DNA from: Bathymodiolus brooksi
Taxonomy: Eukaryota; Mollusca; Bivalvia; Mytilida; Modiolidae
NCBI GenBank assembly: GCA_963680875.1
Contig: OY804579.1
Coordinates: 16,879,506 to 16,943,505 of the forward strand
Reading direction: 5' to 3'
Length of the DNA: 64,000 bases
Shown here: one piece after another, positions 1 through 9,920 of the stretch
How positions within the stretch are numbered: position 1 is the stretch's first letter
Layout: each line of letters begins with the position of its first letter
Notes under the pieces: generated by a model
Told to the model about the DNA's origin: nothing
What the model saw: only the letters and a program-made list of their open reading frames with translations
Databases searched by the model: none
Translations under genes and position numbers: made by a program

Positions 1-560
1 GTAAACGATCATTTCTTGTAGCACACGATTTTGATATTATAATTTTCTTTTAAGTTTATTTCAATTGAGAAGAATTGAAATGGTTACAGATTTGCGAATT
101 TCTTATTGAAATAATTTTTATTTTGTTTTTAAATACCACTTTGTTCTATAATTTCATGCTTCCGGTGAACAGATATTTGGCTATGAATATAGGAGTATGA
201 CTTATTACCAAAAATCGTATAGCCTATAGTTAGAAGGGCTTCGCCCTTTATTACACTGACGACATCTCTTGAAGGAGTTTGTGTTAATCATCCCCGTATT
301 GTATAACAGACGAGGAATAAGATTAGTAAAGCGATATCAATATCACTTCTGTGGTCCACATAACTCCACTGAACACATCCGATTAACTTGTGTTCTTGAT
401 CCCCTGTCTTACATAACAGATCGTGAATAAGATTAGTAAACTGATATCAATATCATCTCTGTTGTCGTTGTTGGTGGTGCAGTCCATGTGGTACTATAAC
501 TTTCAATAACATATTATGTATCAATAATGCAATGTAAATATGTATTAACACTAAATTCCC
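1..560. other. Non-coding DNA with a diverged direct repeat
   Basis: No gene is seen. Two diverged copies of a roughly 85-bp segment lie about 110 bp apart (about 280-362 and 388-472); both contain 'aataagattagtaaa' followed by 'gatatcaatatca'. A short palindromic 'agggcttcgccct' lies near 236. The segment looks like old dispersed repeat material. Confidence 0.5.
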
Positions 561-567
561 TCAGGTA

Positions 568-780
568 TTGAGAATCCTGTGGATATCCTGTGTTGACCCT
601 TTGGTTTACTTGCTTCTAAAGAAAACAAATATTTGGCTATTGAAGTACATGTACCAAGCCATGGATGGGGTTGGAATTGTTCCAACAGTGTGGCATTTTC
701 TGTTTTCCATTTTATTGTCTATGAGCGTACACGATGAAGGTTATTCCAGAAACGTGTCATGGGCGCTGAATTAGATATCT
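568..780. repeat. Fragment of a dispersed element, with a chance ORF
   Basis: The stretch 'ggaattgttccaacagtgtgg' at about 674-694 has recognisable relatives near 34520-34590 and 42470-42710, so this is a dispersed repeat fragment. A 68-codon plus-strand reading frame crosses it. It has no recognisable domain and I do not regard it as a gene. From 781 to about 1030 only AT-rich sequence with no feature is seen. Confidence 0.4.
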
Positions 781-1034
781 CTTTTTTTTTATTAACTGGC
801 AGCAATAATAATTTACCCATTCTATGGTAATAACGAATGTAAAATATGGTATGGGCTAATTTGCACTTTGATTGTGATTCCAGATTTCTGTTATATTTTC
901 TAAAGTTACTTTCAAAAGATTTCTGATAACGTTTGGGATCCCAATAACCCGAGGCATTGTTGAATGATTATTTTTTCAGAAGCATATTTCGATGTACATT
1001 TTTTATTCACTCTACGTTTTATGTTTATTGTGCA

Positions 1035-1775
1035 CCAAATTAGATATATGAAGAGATTGAAGTTACCAAAGGGGTAATTAGAATCAGTAAATCAAAGAAG
1101 AACAGACAACACAATGACCAAAAGAAAAGGGACAAACAACGATCTACAAAACATACACAATACACATACAACAAAGATCGAGTAACACGAACCCCACTAA
1201 AAACCGGGGGTAAACTCAGGGGCTCCGAAAGGGTAAGCAGCTCCTGCTCCACTAGTGGCACCCATCGTGTAAATCTTGCTACAAACCCGGTGATATGTCA
1301 TGAATGAGGAAAGGACCAGGAATTGTTTACGACAAGTGGAACATATCCGTGGGTCAGTTGTGACACAGATATTCCATAACGGTCAACCAAGTCATGTTGG
1401 CGACCGTAAAACTTTCGAAGTGATGGCTTCAACTTAACCAAGAGGAATCATTGGTTCAGTAGCTTCCTTGTTAGCAGGAACCCTCTATCAAGGAAATCCT
1501 CATAGGAACCACAAGCTCTGGAATATCATATCAACTGAGAGATATATACTCCATATGCAGGTGCTGTTGGAATGTTGCTATAAATGGAATGTTTACAATG
1601 GGAAAATTGAAATCATCTCTTTTGTCGTAAAGTATCGTTCTTAACCACCCCTTACTGTCAATTTCGAGGTGTAGGTCAAGGTATATATACGTTTTTATTT
1701 CAATGAAGTAATCGAAACACATTATGTAATCGTTACCCGGGGAATTGTTTGGTAACAAACTTTATATATAAAAAT
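1035..1775 (-). pseudogene. Degenerate reverse transcriptase remnant, copy 1
   Basis: This minus-strand remnant is paralogous to 7335-7930: the two loci align along most of their length with many substitutions and small indels. The 5' part (1758-1531) still reads as a C-terminal reverse transcriptase segment with the recognisable stretches YLDLHLEID and LYDKRDDFNFPIVN. I associate these with a retroelement RT family common in mollusc genomes. Reading is then lost by frameshifts and stops, and further downstream a second open stretch (1261-1040) corresponds to the tail of the same element. No intact catalytic domain is present. The assignment rests on remembered motif patterns plus the direct two-copy comparison; the exact RT clade is not determined. 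Confidence 0.55.
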
Positions 1776-2168
1776 TGTACAGAAGCCAACTTTTAATTTC
1801 AACTTGTATTCAGACAGTGTATTTAAAGAATCATTTATCAAGACAACCTCGTACAATGTCATCGTTAAATATCAACAAAAAACGTATAAACTTTCATAAT
1901 CAATTTTACATTAATATTCCATACAGATTTAGTCCAAAGATACTTTATTTTCTCAATGGGTAATCTTTGATGTAGTTTTCCTCGACAAATAGTGGCAAGT
2001 CTTCACAAAGGAAGGTATTCCATATCATAAATAAATTGACAACCACGTATCTGTGAAAGTGACACCTAACCTGTGTGATTTATTTGAGGCCATTTATCTT
2101 ATTAGAGGCTTTTATTAACTACAACAAACTGACATGAGGAGAAATGATCAATCAGATAAAAATTAATG
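1776..2168. other. AT-rich spacer before the 63-bp array
   Basis: No supported gene or repeat is seen. The short ORF beginning near 1775 has no recognisable features. Confidence 0.4.
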
Positions 2169-5100
2169 AGATTTTAGAGAAGAATATAGGTTTTCTCTCC
2201 TTCAGAAGGTACAAGCTAAACCGATTGTTTGAGACTGTATAGGTAAATATAGGTTTTCTCTCCTTCAGAAGGTACAAGCTAAACTGATTGTTTGTGACTT
2301 TAGAGAAGAATATAGGTTTTCTCTCCTTCAGAAAGTACAAGCTAAACCGATTGTTTGAGACTTTAGAGAAGAATATAGGTTTTCTCTCCTTCAGAAAGTA
2401 CAAGCTAAACCGATTGTTTGAGACTTTAGAGAAGACTATATGTCTTCTCTCCTTCAGAAGGTACAAGATAAGCCGATTGTTTAAGACTTTATAGAAAAAT
2501 ATAGGTCTTCTCTCCTTCAGAAGGTACAAGCTAAACCGATTGTTTGAGACTGTATAGAAGAATATAGGTTTTCTCTCCTTCAGGAGGTACAAGCTAAACC
2601 GATTGTTGGAGACTTTATAGAAGAATAGAGGTTTTCTCTCCTTCAGGAGGTACAAGCTAAACCGATTGTTTAAGACTTTATAGAAGAATATATGTCTTCT
2701 CTCATTCAGGAAGTACAAGCTAAACCGATTGTTTAAGACTTTATAGAAAAATATAGGTCTTCTCTCCTTCAGAAGGTACAAGCTAAACCGATTGTATGAG
2801 ACTTTAGAGAAGAATATAGGTTTTCTCTCCTTCAGGAGGTACAAGCTAAACCGATTGTTTGAGACTTTAGAGAAGAATATAGGTTTTCTCTCCTTCAGGA
2901 AGTACAAGCTAAACCGATTGTTTGAGACTTTAGAGAATAATATAGGTTTTCTCTCCTTCAGGAGGTACAAGCTAAACCGATTGTTGGAGACTTTAGAGAA
3001 GAATATAGGTTTTCTCTCATTCAGGAGGTACAAGCTAAACCGATTGTTTAAGACTTTAGAGAAGAATATATGTCTTCTCTCCTTCAGGAGGTACAAGCTA
3101 AGCCGATTGTTTAAGACTTTAGAGAAGAATATAGGTTTTCTCTCCTTCAGAAGGTACAAGCTAAACCGATTGTTGGAGACTTTAGAGAAGAATATAGGTT
3201 TTCTCTCCTTCAGGATGTACAAGCTAAACCGATTGTTGGAGACTTTAGAGAAGAATATAGGTTTTCTCTCCTTCAGGAGGTACAAGCTAAACCGATTGTT
3301 GAAGACTTTAGAGAAGAATATAGGTTTTCTCTCCTTCAGGAGGTACAAGCTAAACCGATTGTTTGAGACTTTAGAGAAGAATATAGGTTTTCTCTCCTTC
3401 AGGAGGTACAAGCTAAACCGATCGTTGGAGACTTTAGAGAATAATATAGGTTTTCTCTCCTTCAGGAGGTACAAGCTTAACCGATTGTTTGAGACTTTAG
3501 AGAATATTATAGGTTTTCTCTCCTTCAGGAGGTACAAGCTAAACCGATTGTTGGAGACTTTAGAGAAGAATATAGGTTTTCTCTCCTTCAGGAGGTACAA
3601 GCTTAACCGATTGTTTGAGACTTTAGAGAATATTATAGGTTTTCTCTCCTTCAGGAGGTACAAGCTAAACCGATTGTTGGAGACTTTAGAGAAGAATATA
3701 GGTTTTCTCTCCTTCAGGAGGTACAAGCTTAACCGATTGTTTGAGACTTTAGAGAATATTATAGGTTTTCTCTCCTTCAGGAGGTACAAGCTAAACCGAT
3801 TGTTGGAGACTTTAGAGAAGAATATAGGTTTTCTCTCCTTCAGGAGGTACAAGCTAAACCGATTGTTTGAGACTTTAGAGAAGAATATAGGTTTTCTCTC
3901 CTTCAGGAGGTACAAGCTAAACCGATTGTTGGAGACTTTAGAGAATAATATCGGTTTTCTCCCCTTCAGGAGGTACAAGATAAACCGATTGTTGAAGACT
4001 TTAGAGAAGAATATAGGTTTTCTCTCCTTCAGGAGGTACAAGCTAAACCGATTGTTGGAGACTTTAGAGAAGAACATAGGTTTTCTCTCCTTCAGGAGGT
4101 ACAAGCTAAACCGATTGTTTGAGACTTTAGAGAATATTATAGGTTTTCTCTCCTTCAGGAGGTACAAGCTAAACCGATTGTTGGAGACTTTAGAGAATAA
4201 TATCGGTTTTCTCCCCTTCAGGAGGTACAAGATAAACCGATTGTTGAAGACTTTAGAGAAGAATATAGGTTTTCTCTCCTTCAGGAGGTACAAGCTAAAC
4301 CGATTGTTGGAGACTTTAGAGAAGAACATAGGTTTTCTCTCCTTCAGGAGGTACAAGCTAAACCGATTGTTTGAGACTTTAGAGAATATTATAGGTTTTC
4401 TCTCCTTCAGGAGGTACAAGCTAAACCGATTGTTGGAGACTTTAGAGAAGAATATAGGTTTTCTCTCCTTCAGGAGGTACAAGCTAAACCGATTGTTTGA
4501 GACTTTAGAGAAGAATATAGGTTTTCTCTCCTTCAGGAGGTACAAGCTAAACCGATTGTTGGAGACTTTAGAGAATAATATCGGTTTTCTCCCCTTCAGG
4601 AGGTACAAGATAAACCGATTGTTGAAGACTTTAGAGAAGAATATAGGTTTTCTCTCCTTCAGGAGGTACAAGCTAAACCGATTGTTGGAGACTTTAGAGA
4701 AGAACATAGGTTTTCTCTCCTTCAGGAGGTACAAGCTAAACCGATTGTTTGAGACTTTAGAGAATATTATAGGTTTTCTCTCCTTCAGGAGGTACAAGCT
4801 AAACCGATTGTTGGAGACTTTAGAGAATAATATCGGTTTTCTCCCCTTCAGGAGGTACAAGATAAACCGATTGTTGAAGACTTTAGAGAAGAATATAGGT
4901 TTTCTCTCCTTCAGGAGGTACAAGCTAAACCGATTGTTGGAGACTTTAGAGAAGAACATAGGTTTTCTCTCCTTCAGGAGGTACAAGCTAAACCGATTGT
5001 TTGAGACTTTAGAGAATATTATAGGTTTTCTCTCCTTCAGGAGGTACAAGCTAAACCGATTGTTGGAGACTTTAGAGAAGAATATAGGTTTTCTCTCCTT

Positions 5101-6388
5101 CAGGAGGTACAAGCTAAACCGATTGTTTGAGACTTTAGAGAAGAATATAGGTTTTCTCTCCTTCAGGAGGTACAAGCTAAACCGATTGTTGGAGACTTTA
5201 GAGAATAATATCGGTTTTCTCTCCTTCAGGAGGTACAAGCTAAACCGATTGTTTGAGACTTTAGAGAAAAATATAGGTTTTCTCTCCTTCAGGAGGTACA
5301 AGCTAAACCGATTGTTGGAGACTTTAGAGAATAATATCGGTTTTCTCTCCTTCAGGAGGTACAAGCTAAACCGATTGTTTGAGACTTTAGAGAAGAATAT
5401 CGGTTTTCTCTCCTTCAGGAGGTACAAGCTAAACCGATTGTTGGAGACTTTAGAGAAGAATATCGGTTTTCTCTCCTTCAGGAGGTACAAGCTAAACCGA
5501 TTGTTGGAGACTTTAGAGAAGAACATAGGTTTTCTCTCCTTCAGGAGGTACAAGCTAAACCGATTGTTTGAGACTTTAGAGAAGAATATAGGTTTTTTCT
5601 CCTTCAGGAGGTACAAGCTAAACCGATTGTTGGAGACTTTAGAGAATAATATCGGTTTTCTCCCCTTCAGGAGGTACAAGATAAACCGATTGTTGAAGAC
5701 TTTAGAGAAGAATATAGGTTTTCTCTCCTTCAGGAGGTACAAGCTAAACCGATTGTTGGAGACTTTAGAGAAGAACATAGGTTTTCTCTCCTTCAGGAGG
5801 TACAAGCTAAACCGATTGTTTGAGACTTTAGAGAATATTATAGGTTTTCTCTCCTTCAGGAGGTACAAGCTAAACCGATTGTTGGAGACTTTAGAGAAGA
5901 ATATAGGTTTTCTCTCCTTCAGGAGGTACAAGCTAAACCGATTGTTTGAGACTTTAGAGAAGAATATAGGTTTTCTCTCCTTCAGGAGGTACAAGCTAAA
6001 CCGATTGTTGGAGACTTTAGAGAATAATATAGGTTTTCTCTCCTTCAGGAGGTACAAGCTAAACCGATTGTTTGAGACTTTAGAGAAAAATATAGGTTTT
6101 CTCTCCTTCAGGAGGTACAAGCTAAACCGATTGTTGGAGACTTTAGAGAATAATATCGGTTTTCTCTCCTTCAGGAGGTACAAGCTAAACCGATTGTTTG
6201 AGACTTTAGAGAAGAATATCGGTTTTCTCTCCTTCAGGAGGTACAAGCTAAACCGATTGTTGGAGACTTTAGAGAAGAATATCGGTTTTCTCTCCTTCAG
6301 GAGGTACAAGCTAAACCGATTGTTTGAGACTTTAGAGAAGAATATCGGTTTTCTCTCCTTCAGGAGGTACAAGCTAAACCGATTGTTT
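2169..6388. repeat. 63-bp satellite array, about 67 copies
   Basis: A direct tandem repeat with a 63-bp unit (anchors 'ttttctctccttcaggagg' and 'tacaagctaaaccgattgtt') runs for 4,220 bp. Units at the low-coordinate end (before about 2,780) are more diverged and carry 'ctgtatag' or 'ctttatag' variants; the rest is more homogeneous. Because 63 is divisible by three, long reading frames exist on both strands. The minus frame is open through the whole array (6396-2152, 1414 codons, 21-residue unit with NNRFSLYLLKERKP). The plus frame is open from 2792 to 6454 (1220 codons). The two are complementary readings of the same DNA. I see no splice structure, signal peptide or homology supporting expression, so this is annotated as a satellite. 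A larger repeat is visible: the variant 'tctccccttcagg' recurs at spacings of 252, 378 and 252 bp. Confidence 0.95.
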
Positions 6389-6472
6389 GCCAACACAATC
6401 AGTAGAAATGTCCACCACGATAAAATTACTGTATCTACTTTTATTTTGCTCTAATTTTTGTAACATAGAAGT
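6383..6472. repeat. Direct flanking repeat, left copy
   Basis: The end of the satellite plus its flank ('gtttgccaacacaatcagta' ... 'ttgtaacatag') recurs in diverged form at about 6687-6781, with a SINE-like element between the two copies. Confidence 0.7.
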
Positions 6473-6686
6473 TTCGGTTTAGGTTTATTGGTGAAGGAAA
6501 CCGGAAGTACCCGGAGAAAACCATCGACCTGCCACAAGTCACTGACAAGCTTTATCACATAATGTTGTATCGAGTACACCTAGCCATGAACGGGGTTCGA
6601 GCTTTATTGGTTATATGCACTGATTACACAGGTGGTTGTAAATCCAACTACCATGCTATCACGACCACGAGAACCCCCCGCCCCCG
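6473..6686 (-). mobile_element. SINE, family B, partial copy
   Basis: The sequence contains the family-B landmarks in minus orientation: 'aggaaaccgg', 'cacataatgttgtat', 'acggggttcgagc' (a tRNA B-box-like motif on the opposite strand) and 'gttgtaaatccaactaccat'. Related copies are at about 35028-35310, 41202-41312 and 45230-45480. The usual 'ttcagcaatatttcagttatat' 3' tail segment is missing here, so the copy is incomplete. Confidence 0.65.
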
Positions 6687-6781
6687 ATATTGTTTGCTAT
6701 TACAGTCAGTAGAAATATAATGCCCATCACGATAACATTACTTTATCTACTTTTATTTTACTCTATTTTTTGTAACATAGA
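6687..6781. repeat. Direct flanking repeat, right copy
   Basis: Diverged second copy of 6383-6472, sharing 'tcagtagaaat', 'cgataa.attact.tatctacttttatttt' and 'ttgtaacatag'. Too long for an ordinary target-site duplication. Confidence 0.7.
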
Positions 6782-7334
6782 GCACAAGTATTTCAGCATT
6801 TACTGATACAAATTCGCATAGTTGTAATAAGCTGAATTTGTAATTTTAAGATGGATAATGCTATTTTAATTATTTTTTAACGAAAATCATGGGATCATAG
6901 GTCGAGATTGTATCATATAACAAGGCTCTAATAATAGGTAGGATATTGTTAAAACAAAAATAACTGCGAATAAATCAATATGGAAAAATTAATATTCTAC
7001 AAAAAAAAAAAGAAAAGAAGACAGATAATCAAATAAACATCAAATAATCCAGTATTAAATATACTCTACTTATTATATAAGAACACATACATAATCTAAT
7101 GTCGTTGAATAATACCATGTTCGTGCCTCTGTGCGATATCTTCTTTGAGGCATAACATTTGGTGATAGTTGTTCATATTATGTCTTATACAAGATTTCAT
7201 AGGAATTAGGTTACATTTTTCTTAATTAAAGTATCCTTGTCTAACACCAAAATTTTCTCAAAATAACACATAGCATAAACATGAACAGATTTGTTTTTAT
7301 AACAATAAAGTAAATATACACGATTATTTGTACA
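6782..7334. other. AT-rich spacer
   Basis: No gene or recognisable repeat beyond poly-A tracts (for example around 7000-7013) is seen. Confidence 0.4.
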
Positions 7335-7930
7335 TCATGTATGGATTTTCTTAATAGAGAAAAGTTTGAAGATACCAAAGGAGTAATCAGAAGCCGTAAT
7401 TCGTAGAAAGACAGACATTTCAAAACCCAAAAGACAGACAATGGTCAACACAAATGCTACACAGAAAGCTAAAGATTGAGCAACACAGACACAGCCAGAA
7501 AACTGAGGTGAACTCCGGTGCAACGACAGGGTAGGCAGTTGTATGTTTCGCTGATACAACCGATCGTGTTACACTTACAAATCGGGTGATAAATAATGAA
7601 TAAGGAAGGTTGGGGTGGATTGTGTTTACGATAAACGGAACATAGTAACGCTCTACCAGGTCATGGTGACGACCGTGAATCTTTCGAGGTGATGACTTTA
7701 ACTTAACCACTAGGAACCCTTGGTTCAGTAGCTTCCTTGTTGGCGGACTCTCTATCAAAGAAATCATGATTGGAACCACGAGCTCTGGAATGTCTGATTA
7801 ACTGAGAGATATATACTCCATATATATGTGTTGCTGGAATGTTGCTACATATAAACAGAAAGCTTACAATGGCAAAATTGAAATGATCTCTGGTCATAAA
7901 GTTTCGTTTTTTAACCAATCCTCAGTTAAT
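7335..7930 (-). pseudogene. Degenerate reverse transcriptase remnant, copy 2
   Basis: A minus-strand remnant paralogous to 1035-1775. An open stretch 7779-7420 (119 codons) contains RKLLNQGFLVVKLKSS and HGRHHDLVERY, which I recognise as the C-terminal tail of the same mollusc RT family. The preceding piece, with HFNFAIVSFLFICSNIPA and YGVYISQLIRHSRA, is in another frame (7918-7703), so at least one frameshift separates them. The order of motifs matches the intact family but no catalytic palm region is present. The element abuts a plus-strand Jockey-like remnant at about 7937. It is non-functional by frame disruption. Confidence 0.6.
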
Positions 7931-7936
7931 TTTTAG

Positions 7937-8599
7937 GTGTACGTCAAATGTGTGAAGCATGGACACAAACTAGAAGTAGTAGATAGTAACAAATACCTAG
8001 GAGTAACACTCAGTGAGGACCTTAGCTGGAGGAAACATGTGGAAGCAACATCATCAAAAGCCTCCAGGACATTAGGATTCCTGTGCCGCAATTTTCGCGA
8101 TTGCAACAAGTTTGTCAGGGAGCAAACTTACACCACCATGGTCCGACCTACCTTAGAATATGCGTCTACAGCATGGGATTCATACACTTGTGACCAAATT
8201 AACTAACTTGACAAAGTCCAACGCCGAGCAGCACATTTTGTCAGCAACAATTACAGAGACAAAACCCCAGGATGCGTCACTGCTATGGTAAAGTCGTTGG
8301 GATGGGAACCTCTAAAGGAGCGCCGAAAAAGCCATAGACTCATAATGATGTATAAGGTAATGCATGGCTTATTCTGTATTCCGGAATCATCATATATGGT
8401 CCAGACGAGTGACTCCAGAACCAGAGGTGCCAACAGACTGATACAACATCACACCAATATAGCAGCATACAAACAATCCTTCTTCCCACGTACCATACAA
8501 GAATGGAACTGGCTTCCGATTGCGGTAACAAACACCACAAAACTGGAGGAGTTCAAGGCCAGTCTACTCTCAGAGATGGCCTTGCAACAAACAGCATAA
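7937..8599 (+). pseudogene. Jockey/CR1-type non-LTR retrotransposon ORF2, C-terminal remnant
   Basis: The translation shows the post-palm C-terminal region typical of Jockey/CR1-like RTs: NKYLGVTLSEDLSWRKHV, then RTLGFLCRNFR, then MVRPTLEYASTAWDSY, then LDKVQRRAAHFV, then LGWEPLKERRKSHRLIMMYK and FFPRTIQEWNWLP. The reading is in one frame except for an in-frame TAA at 8204-8206, between the DQIN residues and the LDKVQRR segment. The catalytic palm (the FADD-type motif) and endonuclease are missing, so the copy is 5'-truncated, as is common for target-primed insertions. Reading resumes in the same frame and ends at a stop at 8597-8599. Confidence 0.85.
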
Positions 8600-8765
8600 A
8601 CGCCACTACTCGATGTATATATAACTGTACATTTGGATTTTATATGTATAAAGTTATTTTGGAATTTAACTCCGAGGCAGTGGCATCCTCATCCTACGAC
8701 AGGTCAAATTTTACAGTCGTCTCCGACTCCTGACTTCATATCGGAAGAAGAAAAAGAAGAAGAGG
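8600..8765 (+). mobile_element. 3' untranslated tail of the Jockey-like element
   Basis: Following the RT stop codon, about 165 bp end in a short A-rich 'gaagaagaaaaagaagaagagg' type tail. Terminal simple repeats of this sort are normal for non-LTR elements. I could not identify a clear target-site duplication because the 5' end is truncated next to another repeat. Confidence 0.55.
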
Positions 8766-8954
8766 CCTGGCTGAATCTGTGTTATTCCGAGGAGTGTTAT
8801 TGTCCGACAAATTTCTTACAGAGATACATGACAGTTACAATGAAGACTTCACTTCAGACGTTATACACACATTCAGGGGTTTCACTATTTTTTTAGGCTG
8901 GAGGTACTTTCTAGAATGTAGGAGGTACCAAACAATTTCGGCAAGATGTCTGGG

Positions 8955-9232
8955 GGCCGCTTAAGGCCCCCCAGTGGGTCCAGGGCAAAGCCCTGGTAGG
9001 GGGACCAGGGGGGCAAAGCCCCCCGGAAGCTCCTGGATTGTAGAGATTTTGAGACTTAAATGTTTACCTGAAAAAAAAGGACATACTACAATATTTGCTT
9101 CAATTTTGTGTATAATAAATGAATTTGAAATTAAGATATAGCATAATCATAATTGATTTAAATCTCGAAAACCCTAAAATCCAGGAGCTTCCAGGTGCTT
9201 TGCCCCCTGGTCCCTCCCACCAGGTTCATTTC
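8955..9232. mobile_element. GC-rich foldback (MITE-like) element
   Basis: A left arm around 8970-9075, containing 'ccaggggggcaaagcccccc' and 'ggaagctcctgg', is followed by an AT-rich centre. A right arm around 9155-9230 ('ccaggagcttccagg' ... 'ctttgccccctggtccc' ... 'accagg') is its approximate reverse complement. The arm pairing extends into 'gattttgagacttaaat' versus 'atttaaatctcgaaaa'. Small nested hairpins ('ccagggcaaagccctgg', 'gggggccgcttaaggcccccc') lie inside or beside the left arm. There is no ORF. The base composition contrasts strongly with the AT-rich surroundings. Confidence 0.6.
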
Positions 9233-9497
9233 TAGACTAATAGTAATGCTGATATTTCACATGTTAACTTAACTTAACACTGAAAATTTCCTGCGCTCGT
9301 TCACACAAATCACAACAGATATCAGGAAAAAGAACGGGTATGCGGCAATGTCAACGCCGAACAGCATGATTTGACACGTTTTCATAGAATCTTCACCTTT
9401 GTTAAGCTTTTTGCTCTGCATAAAATAGTCAGTGATTGCTTTTTTTCGTTTAGACATTTTATCGTTTTTCATCAATGATAATACGCCGCTTGAATAG
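9233..9497. other. Unassigned DNA with a short minus-strand ORF
   Basis: A 68-codon minus-strand frame (9475-9269) begins MMKNDKMSKRKKAITDYF and continues with a hydrophobic stretch. Lys/Arg-rich starts ending in an aromatic pair are seen in some transposon-derived zinc-finger or hAT proteins, but there is no further support. It may be an exon remnant of a mobile element. Confidence 0.25.
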
Positions 9498-9671
9498 ACA
9501 CTGTTAAATCGTCGTAGTTTAAAGCGCTTTTACGATATATCCAAACTGATCTCCAATACTGGAGGTGAAGAAAGTTCAGATACAGATTCCGACGCGGACC
9601 TCGACGAAGGCACTCCCATAAATACTAGATTACGATTTCGAGTCCCACAGAACGATCTTATATTGTATTAA
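9498..9671 (+). CDS. Short acidic ORF, possible exon or transposon fragment
   Basis: An open plus-strand frame of 57 codons runs from after a stop at 9495-9497 to the stop at 9669-9671. It has no ATG near its beginning. It encodes NRRSLKRFYDIS, then an acidic run EESSDTDSDADLDEG, then TRLRFRVPQNDLILY. The biased acidic composition and the more GC-rich codons (gac, gcg, ctc) contrast with its neighbours and suggest former coding sequence. It could be the N-terminal piece of a transposase-like or nuclear protein. No family is recognised. Confidence 0.3.
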   Translation, partial: TLLNRRSLKRFYDISKLISNTGGEESSDTDSDADLDEGTPINTRLRFRVPQNDLILY

Positions 9672-9920
9672 CTAATTTTTTTCTGCCGGTACCAGACGCT
9701 ACCATAGCCGGGTAAAAGTACCGGGTACCGGCTCTTAATGAAAGCACTGCACATTATGAATTGGTTGATTACTAGGCAGTGTCTGTCTCATAGATGAAAA
9801 CTGAATCTGTTTGCACTGTCATTGTCTCTTTCCGCACGTTCCATGCCTTCGGTTGGAATATAAAACCTGCTTAGAGAAATTGGATTTCAAGAGGACCAGT
9901 GGAGAAATAAAAGCTTTGAA
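9672..9920. other. Spacer before the 45-bp array
   Basis: No gene is seen. There is a short GC-richer patch with 'ccggtacc' and 'ccgggtaccgg' near 9686-9740. Confidence 0.4.

Noticed and set aside
568..774. 68-codon plus-strand ORF
   Set aside because: It lies in a dispersed repeat with relatives elsewhere in the window and has no recognised domain.
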